Positions 54,048 through 64,000 of a stretch of DNA of 64,000 nt are shown piece by piece; position 1 is the first letter of the stretch; each line of letters begins with the position of its first letter. Where the stretch lies: positions 75,222,557 to 75,286,556 of the forward strand of contig NC_133329.1 in assembly GCF_042186555.1 (NCBI RefSeq), written 5' to 3'. The position numbers and the translations under genes were made by a program. The notes beneath the pieces were generated by a model. That model was not told the DNA's origin. It ran no database searches and saw only the letters and a program-made list of their open reading frames with translations. This DNA is from Aquarana catesbeiana (Eukaryota > Chordata > Amphibia > Anura > Ranidae).

Positions 54048-57000
54048 GTAAATGCATGCATGCACAAATCTTTCAGTTCTTTCTCATGCACCAGCTCTGA
54101 CCTGGCCCACTTCCCTGCATGTTTGGCAGGTGTCCCTTACTTTGCAAGACAGTCCTGATATGTGTAGGTGTTGCATATAGCTGCCTGTACAACTGAATTA
54201 CAGGCTATGGCTCTACGTTCACACCATATTTGTCTTGATCTGCATTGATCAACATAGGCTCAACGCAAGGACACATAGAAAACAATTATTTTCAATGTAT
54301 CTTGTTCACACAATACAGGTGAATTGCATAAAAATACAGCATGCCTGCATTTTTACATAATGCGCAGAAACAAATAAGAAAGTATGTCAATCCAGCACAA
54401 TGTGCCTATTATAAGAAATAAAGGTGTTCGAATTTTGACCCTTGATGTGTGTGCATGTAAAAATTCAGTTTAATTCTCAGTAAAACAATGCGCAGTGAAT
54501 TGAAAAACACGTCAACACCTGTCAATGCGTATACTTTTTACGCATGTTTCAGTGTAAAAGAGCCTTTAAGTTGGCATTTTGCACTTTGGACAATTGTGTT
54601 CCATGTACCTTGTTCACACCATACATGTGCTTTGTTGTGCATGCATGAAAATGCACCATATCTGCATTTTTACACAATGCCATGTCAATGTGCCTTTATC
54701 ATGATTTAAAAAAAAAATAAAGTTTTACGTTTTTTACTCTTAATGTGGGCTGTACAGAAAAAAATGCCTTCAAAAACTCAGTTCAACATCCAGTAAATCA
54801 CAGAACAAAGCATTAAGAATTTAATGTCAATGAGCATGTGCGTTAATGCATATTGTGGCGTGAACAAGCTGTTAAACTGCCATTTTGCTCTTCAGATAAT
54901 TGTTTTTCTATGTACCCCGTTTACACCATACAGGTGTGTTGCCTTGCAGAAAGATGCAGCATGTCTTCATTTTTATGTAACTGTAGCACCCTCTAGTGTG
55001 TGTGCTACTAATATTGAAAGTAGGAAAAAGCATTTTTCTGGCCAGGAATACACCTGAGTCACTGAATTGGGTCAGGGTTACAAGGGCGGGGGGACGGGGG
55101 AACGACTGCCTTGAATATTTATGGGACCTCAGCCAATTCTCAGTGATAAGCTGGCAGGGGACTGAGAAAATCCCATAAATAAACATGGGCCATGCCAGCA
55201 AGGGGAGTCGGGTGGAAGATGGAGTGCTGAGGAGAGGCTGTCGGTGGCCCTTGAGGAAAACCCCTGCCAGGGAGGGTGACACCCAGCACAGGAGGCAGTT
55301 GGAGGAGAACCTTCAGAGCTGGTTCACACGGGGGTGACTTGTCAGGCGACCTAGCTGCCTGACAAGTCGCCTCCCGTTCTGTACAATGGAACCGTTCTAA
55401 TTGGAGCAACGCAAGTCACTCCAACTTAGAAGAAAGGTTCCTGTACTACTTTGGGGACGACTTGCATAGACTTCTATACAGAAGTCGTCTTGCAAGTCGC
55501 CGTGGCAGTCGTGTGCAGGTCGCCTCGGTGACCTGCACACGACAAGTCGTGCCGCTTCTAGTGTGAACCGGCTCTCAGGAGAGGCAGTGGGACAGAGCAA
55601 GACAGACAGTGTGTAGGCTTAACCTGGTACAGGGACAAAACAAGGGGAGAGACTGTCAGCTGCAACAGTGGTCTCTGAAGACAGCAGTGGGCTTAGTCTT
55701 CATCCTTGCCTTGGGGAATCTCCATGGAAGTGTGCCAGTCGGGCAGGACTGGGGAAGCAAGTAGCCAGGTGGGCAGGTATCTTCTGCAGCCGTTGAACTG
55801 CGCTCAGGATCTGCAGAGATGTAGAAGGAGATGCTGTTCACTCTATTTTGTGCTACTCTATCCATCAAGGGACAAGATGTTCCCAGCCATGTAATGGGCA
55901 ATTGCTGAATTAACATTAAGGACTGTTAGTTCCCCTGGAGTGGTCAGCAGGAGTAATTACCTGTGAACCAAGCTTTGTGCAGGAGGAAGGAAGAAGAAGA
56001 AGTTGTCCTTTTTGTTCATAGTTCTGGACATTTTCTCAAGTTGGGCATCCCATAATTCCTTACCCTATCCAAGTTATCAACCCCTAATTAAACCTAAAAA
56101 CAAGCCAAGGACGGTTTTCTACCTCTGAATGCATAAAGGAAAGGCTGTGTGCCTGGCCGTGTAACAATGGGGAATCCTAACTCAGCAGCTCTTACGTGGG
56201 GTGTGCTACATAAAGCAATGCACAAAAATAAATATCAATCCTGTTGTGCAGAGTATTGAAATTATGCGCTGGAAGCTTCTTGGACACAGGAAACGGCTTT
56301 ATTTTTATGGAGGCTTTCAATGCATGTCTTACAGCATGAGAAACATGAAACAGGAACAAGGAGCATACAAGTACATACACTGAACATAGACAGAACATCC
56401 TGTGATCACATTACATAGAATAACACACTATAACACTGCAGTGCCACTGCCACCTGTTGGATAGATAGCTATAATGCATACAGTATTGTCAGTTTATTAG
56501 CAACCATGCTGTTGTTCTTTCCAACAAATCCAAATTTGCCTCTCAAAAAGAAAAAACGTTATGTTAGAATTTAAATCTTAGATGTGGCCTGTACGGGAAA
56601 AAAAAAGGCAAATGTAAAAATGCAGTTAAACACAGAGTAAAACCTAGTGCAATGCTTAAAAAAACCCACTTAACCATTCACCGATCGGCTCACGCTGATA
56701 TACGTCAAAATGGCACGGGTGCGCAAAACAACGTATGGGTACATTATCTCCTTTAAGAGCTGCTGGGGGACCTGATGCGCATGGCCGGCGGGCGCGTTCG
56801 CGGGTGGCCTGCAATTGCCTCTTCTGTTAGAGGAGAGGAGACAGATCATTTGTCCCTTGTAAGTAAGAACAGCTCCCCCAGTCAGTCAAATCCCCATACA
56901 GTCGGAAACACTAACTAGGGAACACATTTAACCCCTTGATTGGCCCCTAGTGTTAACCCCTTCCCTACCAGTGACATTTACACAGTAATCAGTGCATTTT

Positions 57001-60000
57001 TATAGCACTAATCGCTGTATAAATGTCAGTAGTCCCAAAAATGTGTCAAAAATGTCCGATCTGTCCGCCGCAATGTCGCAGTCCCGCTAAAAATCGCAGA
57101 TCTCTGCCATTACTAGTAAGGAATAAACAAAAAATGCCATAAATCTTTCCCATAGTTTGTAGACGTTATAACTTTTGCACAAACCAATCAATATACGCTT
57201 ATTGTAATTTTTTTTTTTTTTTTTAACAAAAATATGTAGAAGAATATATATTGGCCTAAACTGATGAAGAAATGTGTTTTTTTTAAAAACCTTTTTGGGG
57301 AAATTTATTATAGCAAACAAGTAAAAAATGTTGTTTTTTTTCACAATTGTTGCTCTTTTTTGTTTATAGCGCAAAAGATAAAAAACGCAGAGGTGATCAA
57401 ATACCACCAAAAGAAAGCTCTATTTGTGGGAAAAAAGGATGCAAATTTTGTTTGGGTACAGCACTGCACGATCGCACATTTACCAGTTAAAGCGGCGCAG
57501 TGCCAAATTGTAAAAAGTGCTCTGTTCAGGAAGGGGGGTAAAATCTTCCGGGGCTGAAGTGGTTAATGCGCGTCAATGCACATGCGCTTTCTGTGCATTG
57601 TGGTATAAACCAGCTCCTAAATTGGCATTTTGTTCTTCAGACCATACCCAAGCTTGGTTACCCATTTGATTCCCCTCTTGCAGGTGCACAGGGTGGTTCA
57701 GTGGTCAAGGCTCTTCTACAGGACAAATCGTTTGCCGTCAGGGCGGTGACTCGTGATGTCACTAAACCGGCAGCACAGGAGCTGAAGAAAGCTGGTGCGG
57801 AGGTCGTATGTGCGGATTTGGACGATGAGACAAGTGTGAAGGCCGCCCTCAAGGGAGCTTATGGAGCTTTTGTGGTCACCAACTTTTGGGAACATATGGA
57901 TAAGGATAAGGAGATCAAACAGGTAACAAATGATGACTTCACTTAGCGGCAGACTGACTTCCATTGAAGTTGCTTCTGCAAACATGGGGAAGGTATTCCT
58001 TGACAATGTTCTCTAAACAACACAAAGGTTTCTTGTCCCCTTACTGACTCAGTAAAATCTCATATAAGCTTCAAAATGTTTATGTAATTTCAAGTCATTT
58101 AATTAAATTTTATTTTTACGAGTGCAGCTTTCATAAAATAGTCCCCGGTGATCCTACCATGAAAGTCCTTGCTCGGGTATTTCCTGTTTGAGTGACAAGA
58201 TTCCGTTCCTGTCTCCCAGTTTTTACCTGCCCTCCCAATGGAGATTACAAGCTGCTCTGCTGACATACATTAGGCAGGCAAGGTCCACTGTTGTCACCCT
58301 CATTTAACCCATCCTAAAAAATGCCGTTCAGGCATCGCTGAAGTGCAGGTATCGTAATACAAAAAATGGTAATTGTTTATGATACACAGTGCTTTAGCAA
58401 AGTGTTTCAGCTAGGGTTACTTTTTCGGCTACTTACATGTACTTTTATACTCTGTGTCTTGCTGGGATGATTTCCCATCATTTTCTGTCCTGGTGATCAC
58501 AAGACCAGTCAGTTGGCCACTCTCATGAACACCAGCTAAGTTCTCGGTCTGCTCTGTCTCTGCTCTACACTCTGCTCCTCCAGTGTTTTCTGGAGTGCCG
58601 GGCTGGAGAGGGGACTGATGCAGCTATCAATCAGGCAGCCAGGTGAATCCTGACAATACTGTCGGAATCTTTCCATTGCCTGCAGTAGCTCTGCCTTGTC
58701 AGCTGATAACAGGGGGGTCCAGGCAGCAGGAGAAAAAAGGATGTGGACAGAGAGGGTGATTGGTACGGTGATGGAGAGGGGAATTACTGGAACTGACCCC
58801 CTGCAGGAACTAAAAGGGATCGGTTACAGTCCCCCCCCCCCCCCCCCACGTCACACCGATCACCCTCTCTGTCCACATCCCTTGTCATATTTACCTTCCT
58901 CTTTCTATTTTAAATGAACACAGTGAGTGATCAGTACCAATCATTCACTGTGTTCATCCATAACTGACGCATGGTAAACTGTGTTTACTATGCTTCAGTT
59001 TGTGAACAGGAGCCTCTATACAGAGAGCTTCCTGATCATTCATCTTGCAGTGCAGCTGAGGGTTGCAGAAAAAGGCTTGGGGATCTACAGTGGGGACGGA
59101 AAGTATTCAGACCCCCTTAAATTTTTCACTCTTTGTTATATTGCAGCCATTTGCTAAAATCATTTAAGTTCATTTTTTTCCTCATTAATGTACACACAGC
59201 ACCCCATATTGACAGAAAAACACAGAATTGTTGACATTTTTTCAGATTTATTAAAAAAGAAAAACTGAAATATCACATGGTCCTAAGTATTCAGACCCTT
59301 TGCTCAGTATTTAGTAGAAGTACCCTTTTGATCTAATACAGCCATGAGTCTTTTTGGGAAAGATGCAACAAGTTTTTCACACCTGGATTTGGGGATCCTC
59401 TGCCATTCCTCCTTGCAGATCCTCTCCAGTTCTGTCAGATTGGATGGTAAATGTTGGTGGACAGCCATTTTTAGGTCTCTCCAGAGATGCTCAATTGGGT
59501 TTAAGTCAGGGCTCTGGCTGGGCCATTCAAGAACAGTCTTGGAGTTGTTGTGAAGCCACTCCTTCGATATTTTAGCTGTGTGCTTAGGGTCATTGTCTTG
59601 ATGGAAGGTAAACCATCAGCCCAATCTGAGGTCCTGAGCACTCTGGAGAAGCTTTTCATCCAGGATATCCCTGTATTTGGCCACATTCATCTTTCTCTCG
59701 ATTGCAACCAGTCGTCCTGTCCCTGCAGCTGAAAAACACCCCCACAGCATGATGCTGCCACCACCATGCTTTACTGTTAGGACTGTATTGGACAGGTGAT
59801 GAGCAGTGTGTGGTTTTCTCCACACATACCGCTTAGAATTAAGGCCAAAAAGTTCTATCTTGGTCTCATCAGACCAGAGAATCTTATTTCTAACCATCTT
59901 GGAGTCCTTCAGGTGTTTTTAGCAAACTCCATGTGGGCTTTCATGTGTTTTGCACTGAGGAGAGGCTTCCATCAGGCCACTCTGCCATAAAGCCCCAACT

Positions 60001-61566
60001 GGTGGAGAGCTGCAGTGATGGTTGACTTTCTACAACTTTCTCCCGACTGCATCTCTGGAGCTCAGCCACAGTGATCTTTGGGTTCTTCTTTACCTCTCTC
60101 ACCAAGGCTCTTCTCCCCCAATAGCTCAGTTTGGCCGGACAGCCAGCTCTAGGAAGGGTTCTGGTCGTCCCAAACGTCTTCCATTTAAGGATTATGGAGG
60201 CCACTGTGCTCTTAGGAACCTTAAGTGCAGCAGAAATTTTTTTTGTAACCTTGGCCAGATCTGTGCCTTGCCACAATTCTGTCTCTGAGCTCTTCAGGCA
60301 GTTCCTTTGACCTCATGATTCTCATTTGCTCTGACATGCACTGTGAGCTGTAAGGTCCTATACAGATAGGTGTGTGGCTTTCCTAATCAAGTCCAATCAG
60401 TATAACCAAACACAGCTGGACTCAAATGAAGGTGTAGAACCATCTCGAGGATGATCAGAAGAAATGGACAGCACCTGAGTTAAATATGAGTGTCACAGCA
60501 AAGGGTCTGAATACTTAGGACCATGTGATATTTCAGTTTTTCTTTTTTAATAAATCTGCAAAAATGTCAACAATTCTGTTTTTTTTCTATCAATATGGGG
60601 TGCTGTGTGTACATTAATGAGGAAAAGAATGAACTTAAATGATTTTAGCAAATGGCTGCAATATAACAAAGAGTGAAAGATTTAAGGGGGTCTGAATACT
60701 TTCCGTCCCCACTGTATGTCACTAGTCTCTTTCTCTGTCTCAAAAGTGAGATATCAGGGGTCTGTTTAGATCCCTGATATTTCACCAAAGCCCCCCCCCC
60801 AACAGTATTGCAAAAAAATGTAAAAAGAATAATAACGAAAAAATTGTAAAAAAATGTTTTTAAAAATGGGCTTACTCACACGGGTTCTTATAAAGTGTGA
60901 AAGAGCGGTTTGTTTGTGCGGCCGGAGACACATTTTACTCTATATGGGACCGAGGGGCTGTACAAACACAGCCACAGATCCTAATTTGACAGGGTTGCAG
61001 GTGTGGGTGAATGCATACTGTCTGTGTTATGGGCCATACACCTGAAACCACACGCCTGTCCAATTAGGACCTGCAGCTATGTTCATACAGCTGCTGTATC
61101 CCCATAGTGTAACATAGGTTGCCTACACACTGCTCCAGCCACATAAACAAACCACTATACAGTACATAGCACAAATGTGAATGAGCCCCAATACCTCATT
61201 CACACACTGAGCTTTTTTTTATTAACGCAATACAGTTTTATCCTTTAGTTTTAGCAGGAAATGTGTAAATTATGTTATGTTCGAGTCCGCTAATAATGAC
61301 TTTAATGTATTTTCAGGGAAAACAGATCGCAGATCATTGCAAACAGCTGGAACTACAGCATGTGGTCTACAGTGGCCTGGAGAATGTCTACAAACTTACC
61401 GGAGGCAAGCTGGAAGTTCCTCACTTTGATAGTAAAGGGGTAGTGGAAGAATACATTAGACAAATTAAAGTACCCATGACCAGCGTAAGGCTTGCCTTCT
61501 ACTTCGAGAACTTCTTGACGCTCTGCAAGCCACAGAAATCCCAAGATGGAAAGACGTATCAGCTGG
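54008..61566 (+). CDS. NMRAL1-like gene 3, partial (exons 1-3)
   Basis: Exons 54008-54047, 57684-57922 and 61317-61566 have the same lengths and phases as gene 1 (40, 239 and 250 bases), giving residues 1-176 and the first base of codon 177. Exons 4-5 must lie beyond the right edge, since nothing matching them occurs before 64000. The Rossmann loop is GATGAQGG. R37, K41, K92 and K133 are all present, so the full human-like set of NADP-contacting basic residues visible here is kept, unlike gene 1. Distinct features are Thr6 and Phe10 in the first strand and Ser132 in place of Gly in HFDSKG. No stop or frameshift is seen. It is probably a second functional NADPH-sensor paralogue with diverged promoter and surface. 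Confidence 0.88.
54270..54985. repeat. Degenerate ~300-bp tandem repeat in gene 3 intron 1
   Basis: Successive blocks share TTCACACCATACAGGTG-like, GCATGTCTGCATTTTTA-like and TTGGCATTTTGCTCTTC-like phrases at about 54300, 54600 and 54910. Further pieces occur at 56590-56665 and 57567-57650, so later insertions, including the TTAA-flanked element, split the array. Confidence 0.55.
54986..55315. other. Unassigned intron sequence
   Basis: Gene 3 intron 1, including a GGCGGGGGGACGGGGG stretch near 55085. No supported feature. Confidence 0.4.
55316..55575. mobile_element. MITE with GAGCTGGTTCACAC ends
   Basis: GAGCTGGTTCACACGGG at the left and AGTGTGAACCGGCTCTC at the right are inverted. The interior is rich in GACTTG and AGTCGCC hairpins. 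Confidence 0.7.
55576..56669. other. Unassigned intron sequence
   Basis: Gene 3 intron 1. No gene or element border recognised. Confidence 0.4.
56674..57562. mobile_element. TTAA-flanked element (piggyBac-like), copy 3
   Basis: TTAA-CCATTCACC to CTGAAGTGG-TTAA. It contains the family core CAAATACCACCAAAAGAAAG and CAATATACGCTTATTG shared with 5140-6135. It ends 121 bases before exon 2 of gene 3. Confidence 0.65.
57684..57922 (+). CDS. Gene 3 exon 2
   Basis: The acceptor is CCTCTTGCAG and the donor is GTAACA. It encodes AQGGSVVKALLQDKS, RAVTRDVTK, CADLDDETS, YGAFVVTNFWEHM and ends KEIKQ with Lys92. Confidence 0.95.
57923..59085. other. Gene 3 intron 2, first part
   Basis: No gene. GGATGTGGACAGAGAGGGTG (58739) is repeated in inverse at about 58861 around a C run, forming a ~23-base-arm hairpin. 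Confidence 0.5.
59088..60714 (-). mobile_element. Tc1/mariner element, full length
   Basis: TA-CAGTGGGGACGGAAAG at the left and CTTTCCGTCCCCACTG-TA at the right. At 1627 bases it is standard Tc1 size, with inverted repeats of about 220 bases. The family differs from the element at 6847. Confidence 0.95.
59304..60316 (-). pseudogene. Tc1 transposase, frameshifted
   Basis: Read on the minus strand from ATG 60316 to a TGA at 59304. It has a paired-type domain start (MRSKELPEELRDRIV), then a frame change in an A run near 60240. The DDE part includes WSDETKIELFG, QDNDPKHTAK and SPDLNPIEHLWR, so all three catalytic acidic residues are recognisable. Further stops occur, for example after LRLG near 59616 and in the 59960-60000 segment. 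It is inactive. Confidence 0.9.
60717..61316. other. Gene 3 intron 2, last part
   Basis: No supported feature. It ends with a TTTAATGTATTTTCAG acceptor. Confidence 0.5.
61317..61566 (+). CDS. Gene 3 exon 3
   Basis: Encodes GKQIADHCK, VVYSGLENVYKLTGGK, HFDSKG with K133, VPMTSVRLAFYFEN and QDGKTYQL, with donor GTAAGT. The length is identical to gene 1 exon 3. Confidence 0.95.
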
Positions 61567-63138
61567 GTAAGTTTTTAAGGGGAATATTTTACACATTAAA
61601 TGTAATATTCCAGATGATCTTCATGGCTAATTAAAATGCACAGTGAAACAAAAATAACTGTGAAACATTTATGAAAGGTCTAAGTACCCTCACCAAGGGA
61701 ACGAGGTTAAGAATTTTGTCAATTTTTAGTGACCTGACTGGTTGATTCATAAAATATTCCAGCTATCAGCTGTTTCAACTTTTGCTGAGGAGGAAAAGTC
61801 CAAAGATCTAGGAGTCAAGTAAGGTAATAGCACCCTTCCCCATTCTTCTATGGAGCATAAGGCAAATATTGAAACTAGGACCACAATTCCTACAATTTAC
61901 AGACCTAAGACCACAGTCTGAATACTGGAGGAAGACGAAACTGGCCTTTATGCCATTTCCTATTTTAGACTCTCTAATTTTACATGCTTCCTAAGCAGGC
62001 ACAATCTTATTAGGATAGTGGTCTTATATGGTTTGCAGTTGCAGGCTACAGCCTTAGTTGGCCTTGGCTTGCCATTTCATTTCTGAGACTATCCACCAAA
62101 CATTGTTTCTGCTTCTTGTTTGGTGGATTGTGGGTGGCTTGCCAGGATAACAGCCGCTTATGCATGTTTCTTGTTACCCTGCTGTACTGGATACTCCGGA
62201 TGCCAACCCATTTTTGACACTTATCTTTGGCTGTTAGGACCCTGCACAGCAACCGATGACACTGTGGCTCAGCTGCCAGTGTTCTAGCAACTAATACGCT
62301 AGCAACCAATGTATCAGTGTAGTAATGCTGCTCTGTGTATACATGCCAATTCTACTAAGCAGCAGTAAGAATGGAGTGTCCCCCATGGTCGCATGGGTCT
62401 CATTTGCCACCCTTGTATTCACCATTTTGAACACACTTTTCACCCTGATTTTGTAAAGTATATCTAAAATGAATATTTTTTTTCTTATATTGTTTTGAAT
62501 AGAGTGGCATAGAACATCTGTCAGGCTTTATTTGATATAGTTTGAAACTACTCATTCATTCCGAATATCTACTTGTATTTTATTATACATAGTTGCAACA
62601 TCTGTTAATTGGTAGCTCACAGGATAAGTATCTTTTGATATATTGTGTAATCCTTGTGGTTCACTTGAGATGCATTCAGTAACTCGATTCACTTACATTG
62701 AAACCTCTGATATTCATATTCTGTATGAATGATCAATTCTGTCATCAAGGAGTTCCCTATATGAATTGCTAATCTTTTTTCATCCCTTATTACCATTTAT
62801 AATTTTAATATACTGTACAACAGTTCATATACATGTAGCACACGAGTTTAGGCAGGGTTGCTCCTCACAAATTTACTTGCCAGGAATAATTATTCTGGTT
62901 GATTGTTAGAGACAGGGCCGGACTGGGAATGAAAACCAGCCCTGGAAAAAATGTCATACCAGCCCCATAGCATTATTATACCAGCCCAACAGCATAACGG
63001 CATTATTTTCTTGTTCATAAAATGGAAAACCATGCATTTTAAAGCACATTTAAAGAGTGCATTCTATATAGATAAGACACAATAAATTACTCACAAAGAC
63101 ACAAAAATAGTAGTAGTTAATTACTACACATAAAAATG
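61567..63138. other. Gene 3 intron 3, within window
   Basis: No exon 4 match and no element border recognised. Confidence 0.5.
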
Positions 63139-63905
63139 TGTTTAATGGGCACAGTGGTGGCAAATGATGGGTACAGTGGCTGCGTTTGATGGTACAGTGG
63201 CTGCGTTTGATGGTACAGTGGCTGCGTTTGATGGTACAGTGGCTGCGTTTGATGGCACAGTGGCTGCGTTTGATGGCACAGTGGCTGCGTTTGATGGCAC
63301 AGTGGCTGCGTTTGATGGCACAGTGGCTGCGTTTGATGGCACAGTGGCTGCGTTTGATGGCACAGTGGCTGCGTTTGATGGCACAGTGGCTGCGTTTGAT
63401 GGCACAGTGGCAGCGTTTAATGGGGACAGTGGTGGCAATTTATGGGTACAGTGGCTAATAGGGCACAGTGGCTGCAATTGGCGTTTAATGGGCACAGTGG
63501 CTGTAATTGATGGGTACAGTGGTGGCAATTTATGGGTACAGTGGCTGCGTTTGATGGTACAGTGGCTGCGTTTGATGGGGTACAGTGGCAGCAATTTATG
63601 GGTACAGTGGCAGCAATTTATGGATACAGTGGCTGCATTTGATGGGGCACAGTGGCAGCAATTTATGGGTACAGTGGCTGCGTTTGATGAGCACAGTGGT
63701 GGCAATTTATGGGTACAGTGGCTGCGTTTGATGGGCACAGTGGTGGCAATTTATGGGCACGGTGGGTGCGTTTGATGGGCACGGTGGCTGCGTTTGATGG
63801 TACGGTGGCTGCGTTTTGATGGGGCACAGTGGCTGCAATTGATGGGTACAGTAGATGATGGATAGGGCACAGTGTTGGCAACCAATGAGCACAGTGGCAG
63901 CGTTT
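63139..63905. repeat. 21-bp minisatellite
   Basis: Units of GTTTGATGGCACAGTGGCTGC. They are very regular from 63180 to 63410 and variable afterwards. The 21-base period without stops yields frames of about 200 codons on both strands. Confidence 0.95.
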
Positions 63906-63907
63906 GA

Positions 63908-63935
63908 TGGTATACAGAGAGAGAGAGAGAGAGAG
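63908..63935 (+). repeat. (GA)n microsatellite
   Basis: A short GA run directly after the 21-bp array. Confidence 0.9.
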
Positions 63936-64000
63936 ATTTTTAATACCTTAATTCCTTGTGCTGCAGCTGCACGGCCGGCCATTCACTTCTATTCTCCTCG

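Noticed and set aside
63142..63775. Two ~200-codon frames on opposite strands
   Set aside because: Generated by a stop-free 21-base repeat unit.
1..64000. CRISPR arrays, bacterial operons, tRNA or rRNA genes
   Set aside because: Repeats are satellites, minisatellites and transposons; the split genes and splice signals are eukaryotic, and no cloverleaf or rRNA sequence was recognised.

Overview
This is a piece of a vertebrate nuclear genome, most likely from an amphibian of the true-frog type. The coding exons match the NmrA-like sensor NMRAL1. The repeat content fits a large frog genome: Tc1, Harbinger and hAT elements and their short non-autonomous derivatives, an L2-type and an L1-type LINE, a Penelope fragment and a Gmr1-like Ty3 element. 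The frog assignment is an inference from repeat style. There are no bacterial or phage signals, CRISPR arrays, rRNA genes or tRNA genes that I could recognise.

Host genes. The host content is one tandem cluster of NMRAL1-like genes on the + strand. Gene 1 (3211-28091) is complete: five exons in consistent phase join into 299 codons plus stop. Its first intron is 21 kb and packed with transposons. A second first exon with its own TATA box and antioxidant-response-like site lies at 42855-42894, but no matching exon 2 follows before the next first exon. Gene 3 (54008 onward) has exons 1-3 in the window and runs off the right edge. The promoters of the first two first exons are recognisably paralogous. 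The ~30-bp 5' leader motif present a few times before gene 1 has grown to about 33 copies (1 kb) before the orphan exon.

Layout. 1-800: a 157-bp satellite. 1190-2316: an hAT-like element with a 33-bp minisatellite. 3211-24210: gene 1 exon 1 and intron 1, with foldbacks, hAT and other MITEs, TTAA-flanked elements, a Tc1 element with a LINE nested in it, a Penelope GIY-YIG remnant, a recent 1.18-kb tandem duplication and an L2 LINE. 24211-28091: exons 2-5 of gene 1. 31834-39708: a young LTR retrotransposon with 1387-bp LTRs and a CCCGG target duplication. 40038-41248: an inverted-terminus element with a 15-bp target duplication. 41706-42894: promoter, minisatellite leader and orphan exon 1. 44862-52020: a 7.2-kb three-gene Harbinger transposon. 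54008-61566: exons 1-3 of gene 3 with a Tc1 element in intron 2. 63139-63905: a 21-bp minisatellite.

How parts relate. The Harbinger element is a plausible parent of at least four short MITEs here that share its ends and TAA target duplications. Its Myb-like gene is open and its MADF gene looks open, but its transposase is broken twice. The LTR element has the unusual integrase-before-reverse-transcriptase order and a SCAN-like capsid, and is broken by one frame change although its LTRs look identical. Several very long reading frames open on both strands are artefacts of minisatellites whose period is a multiple of three.
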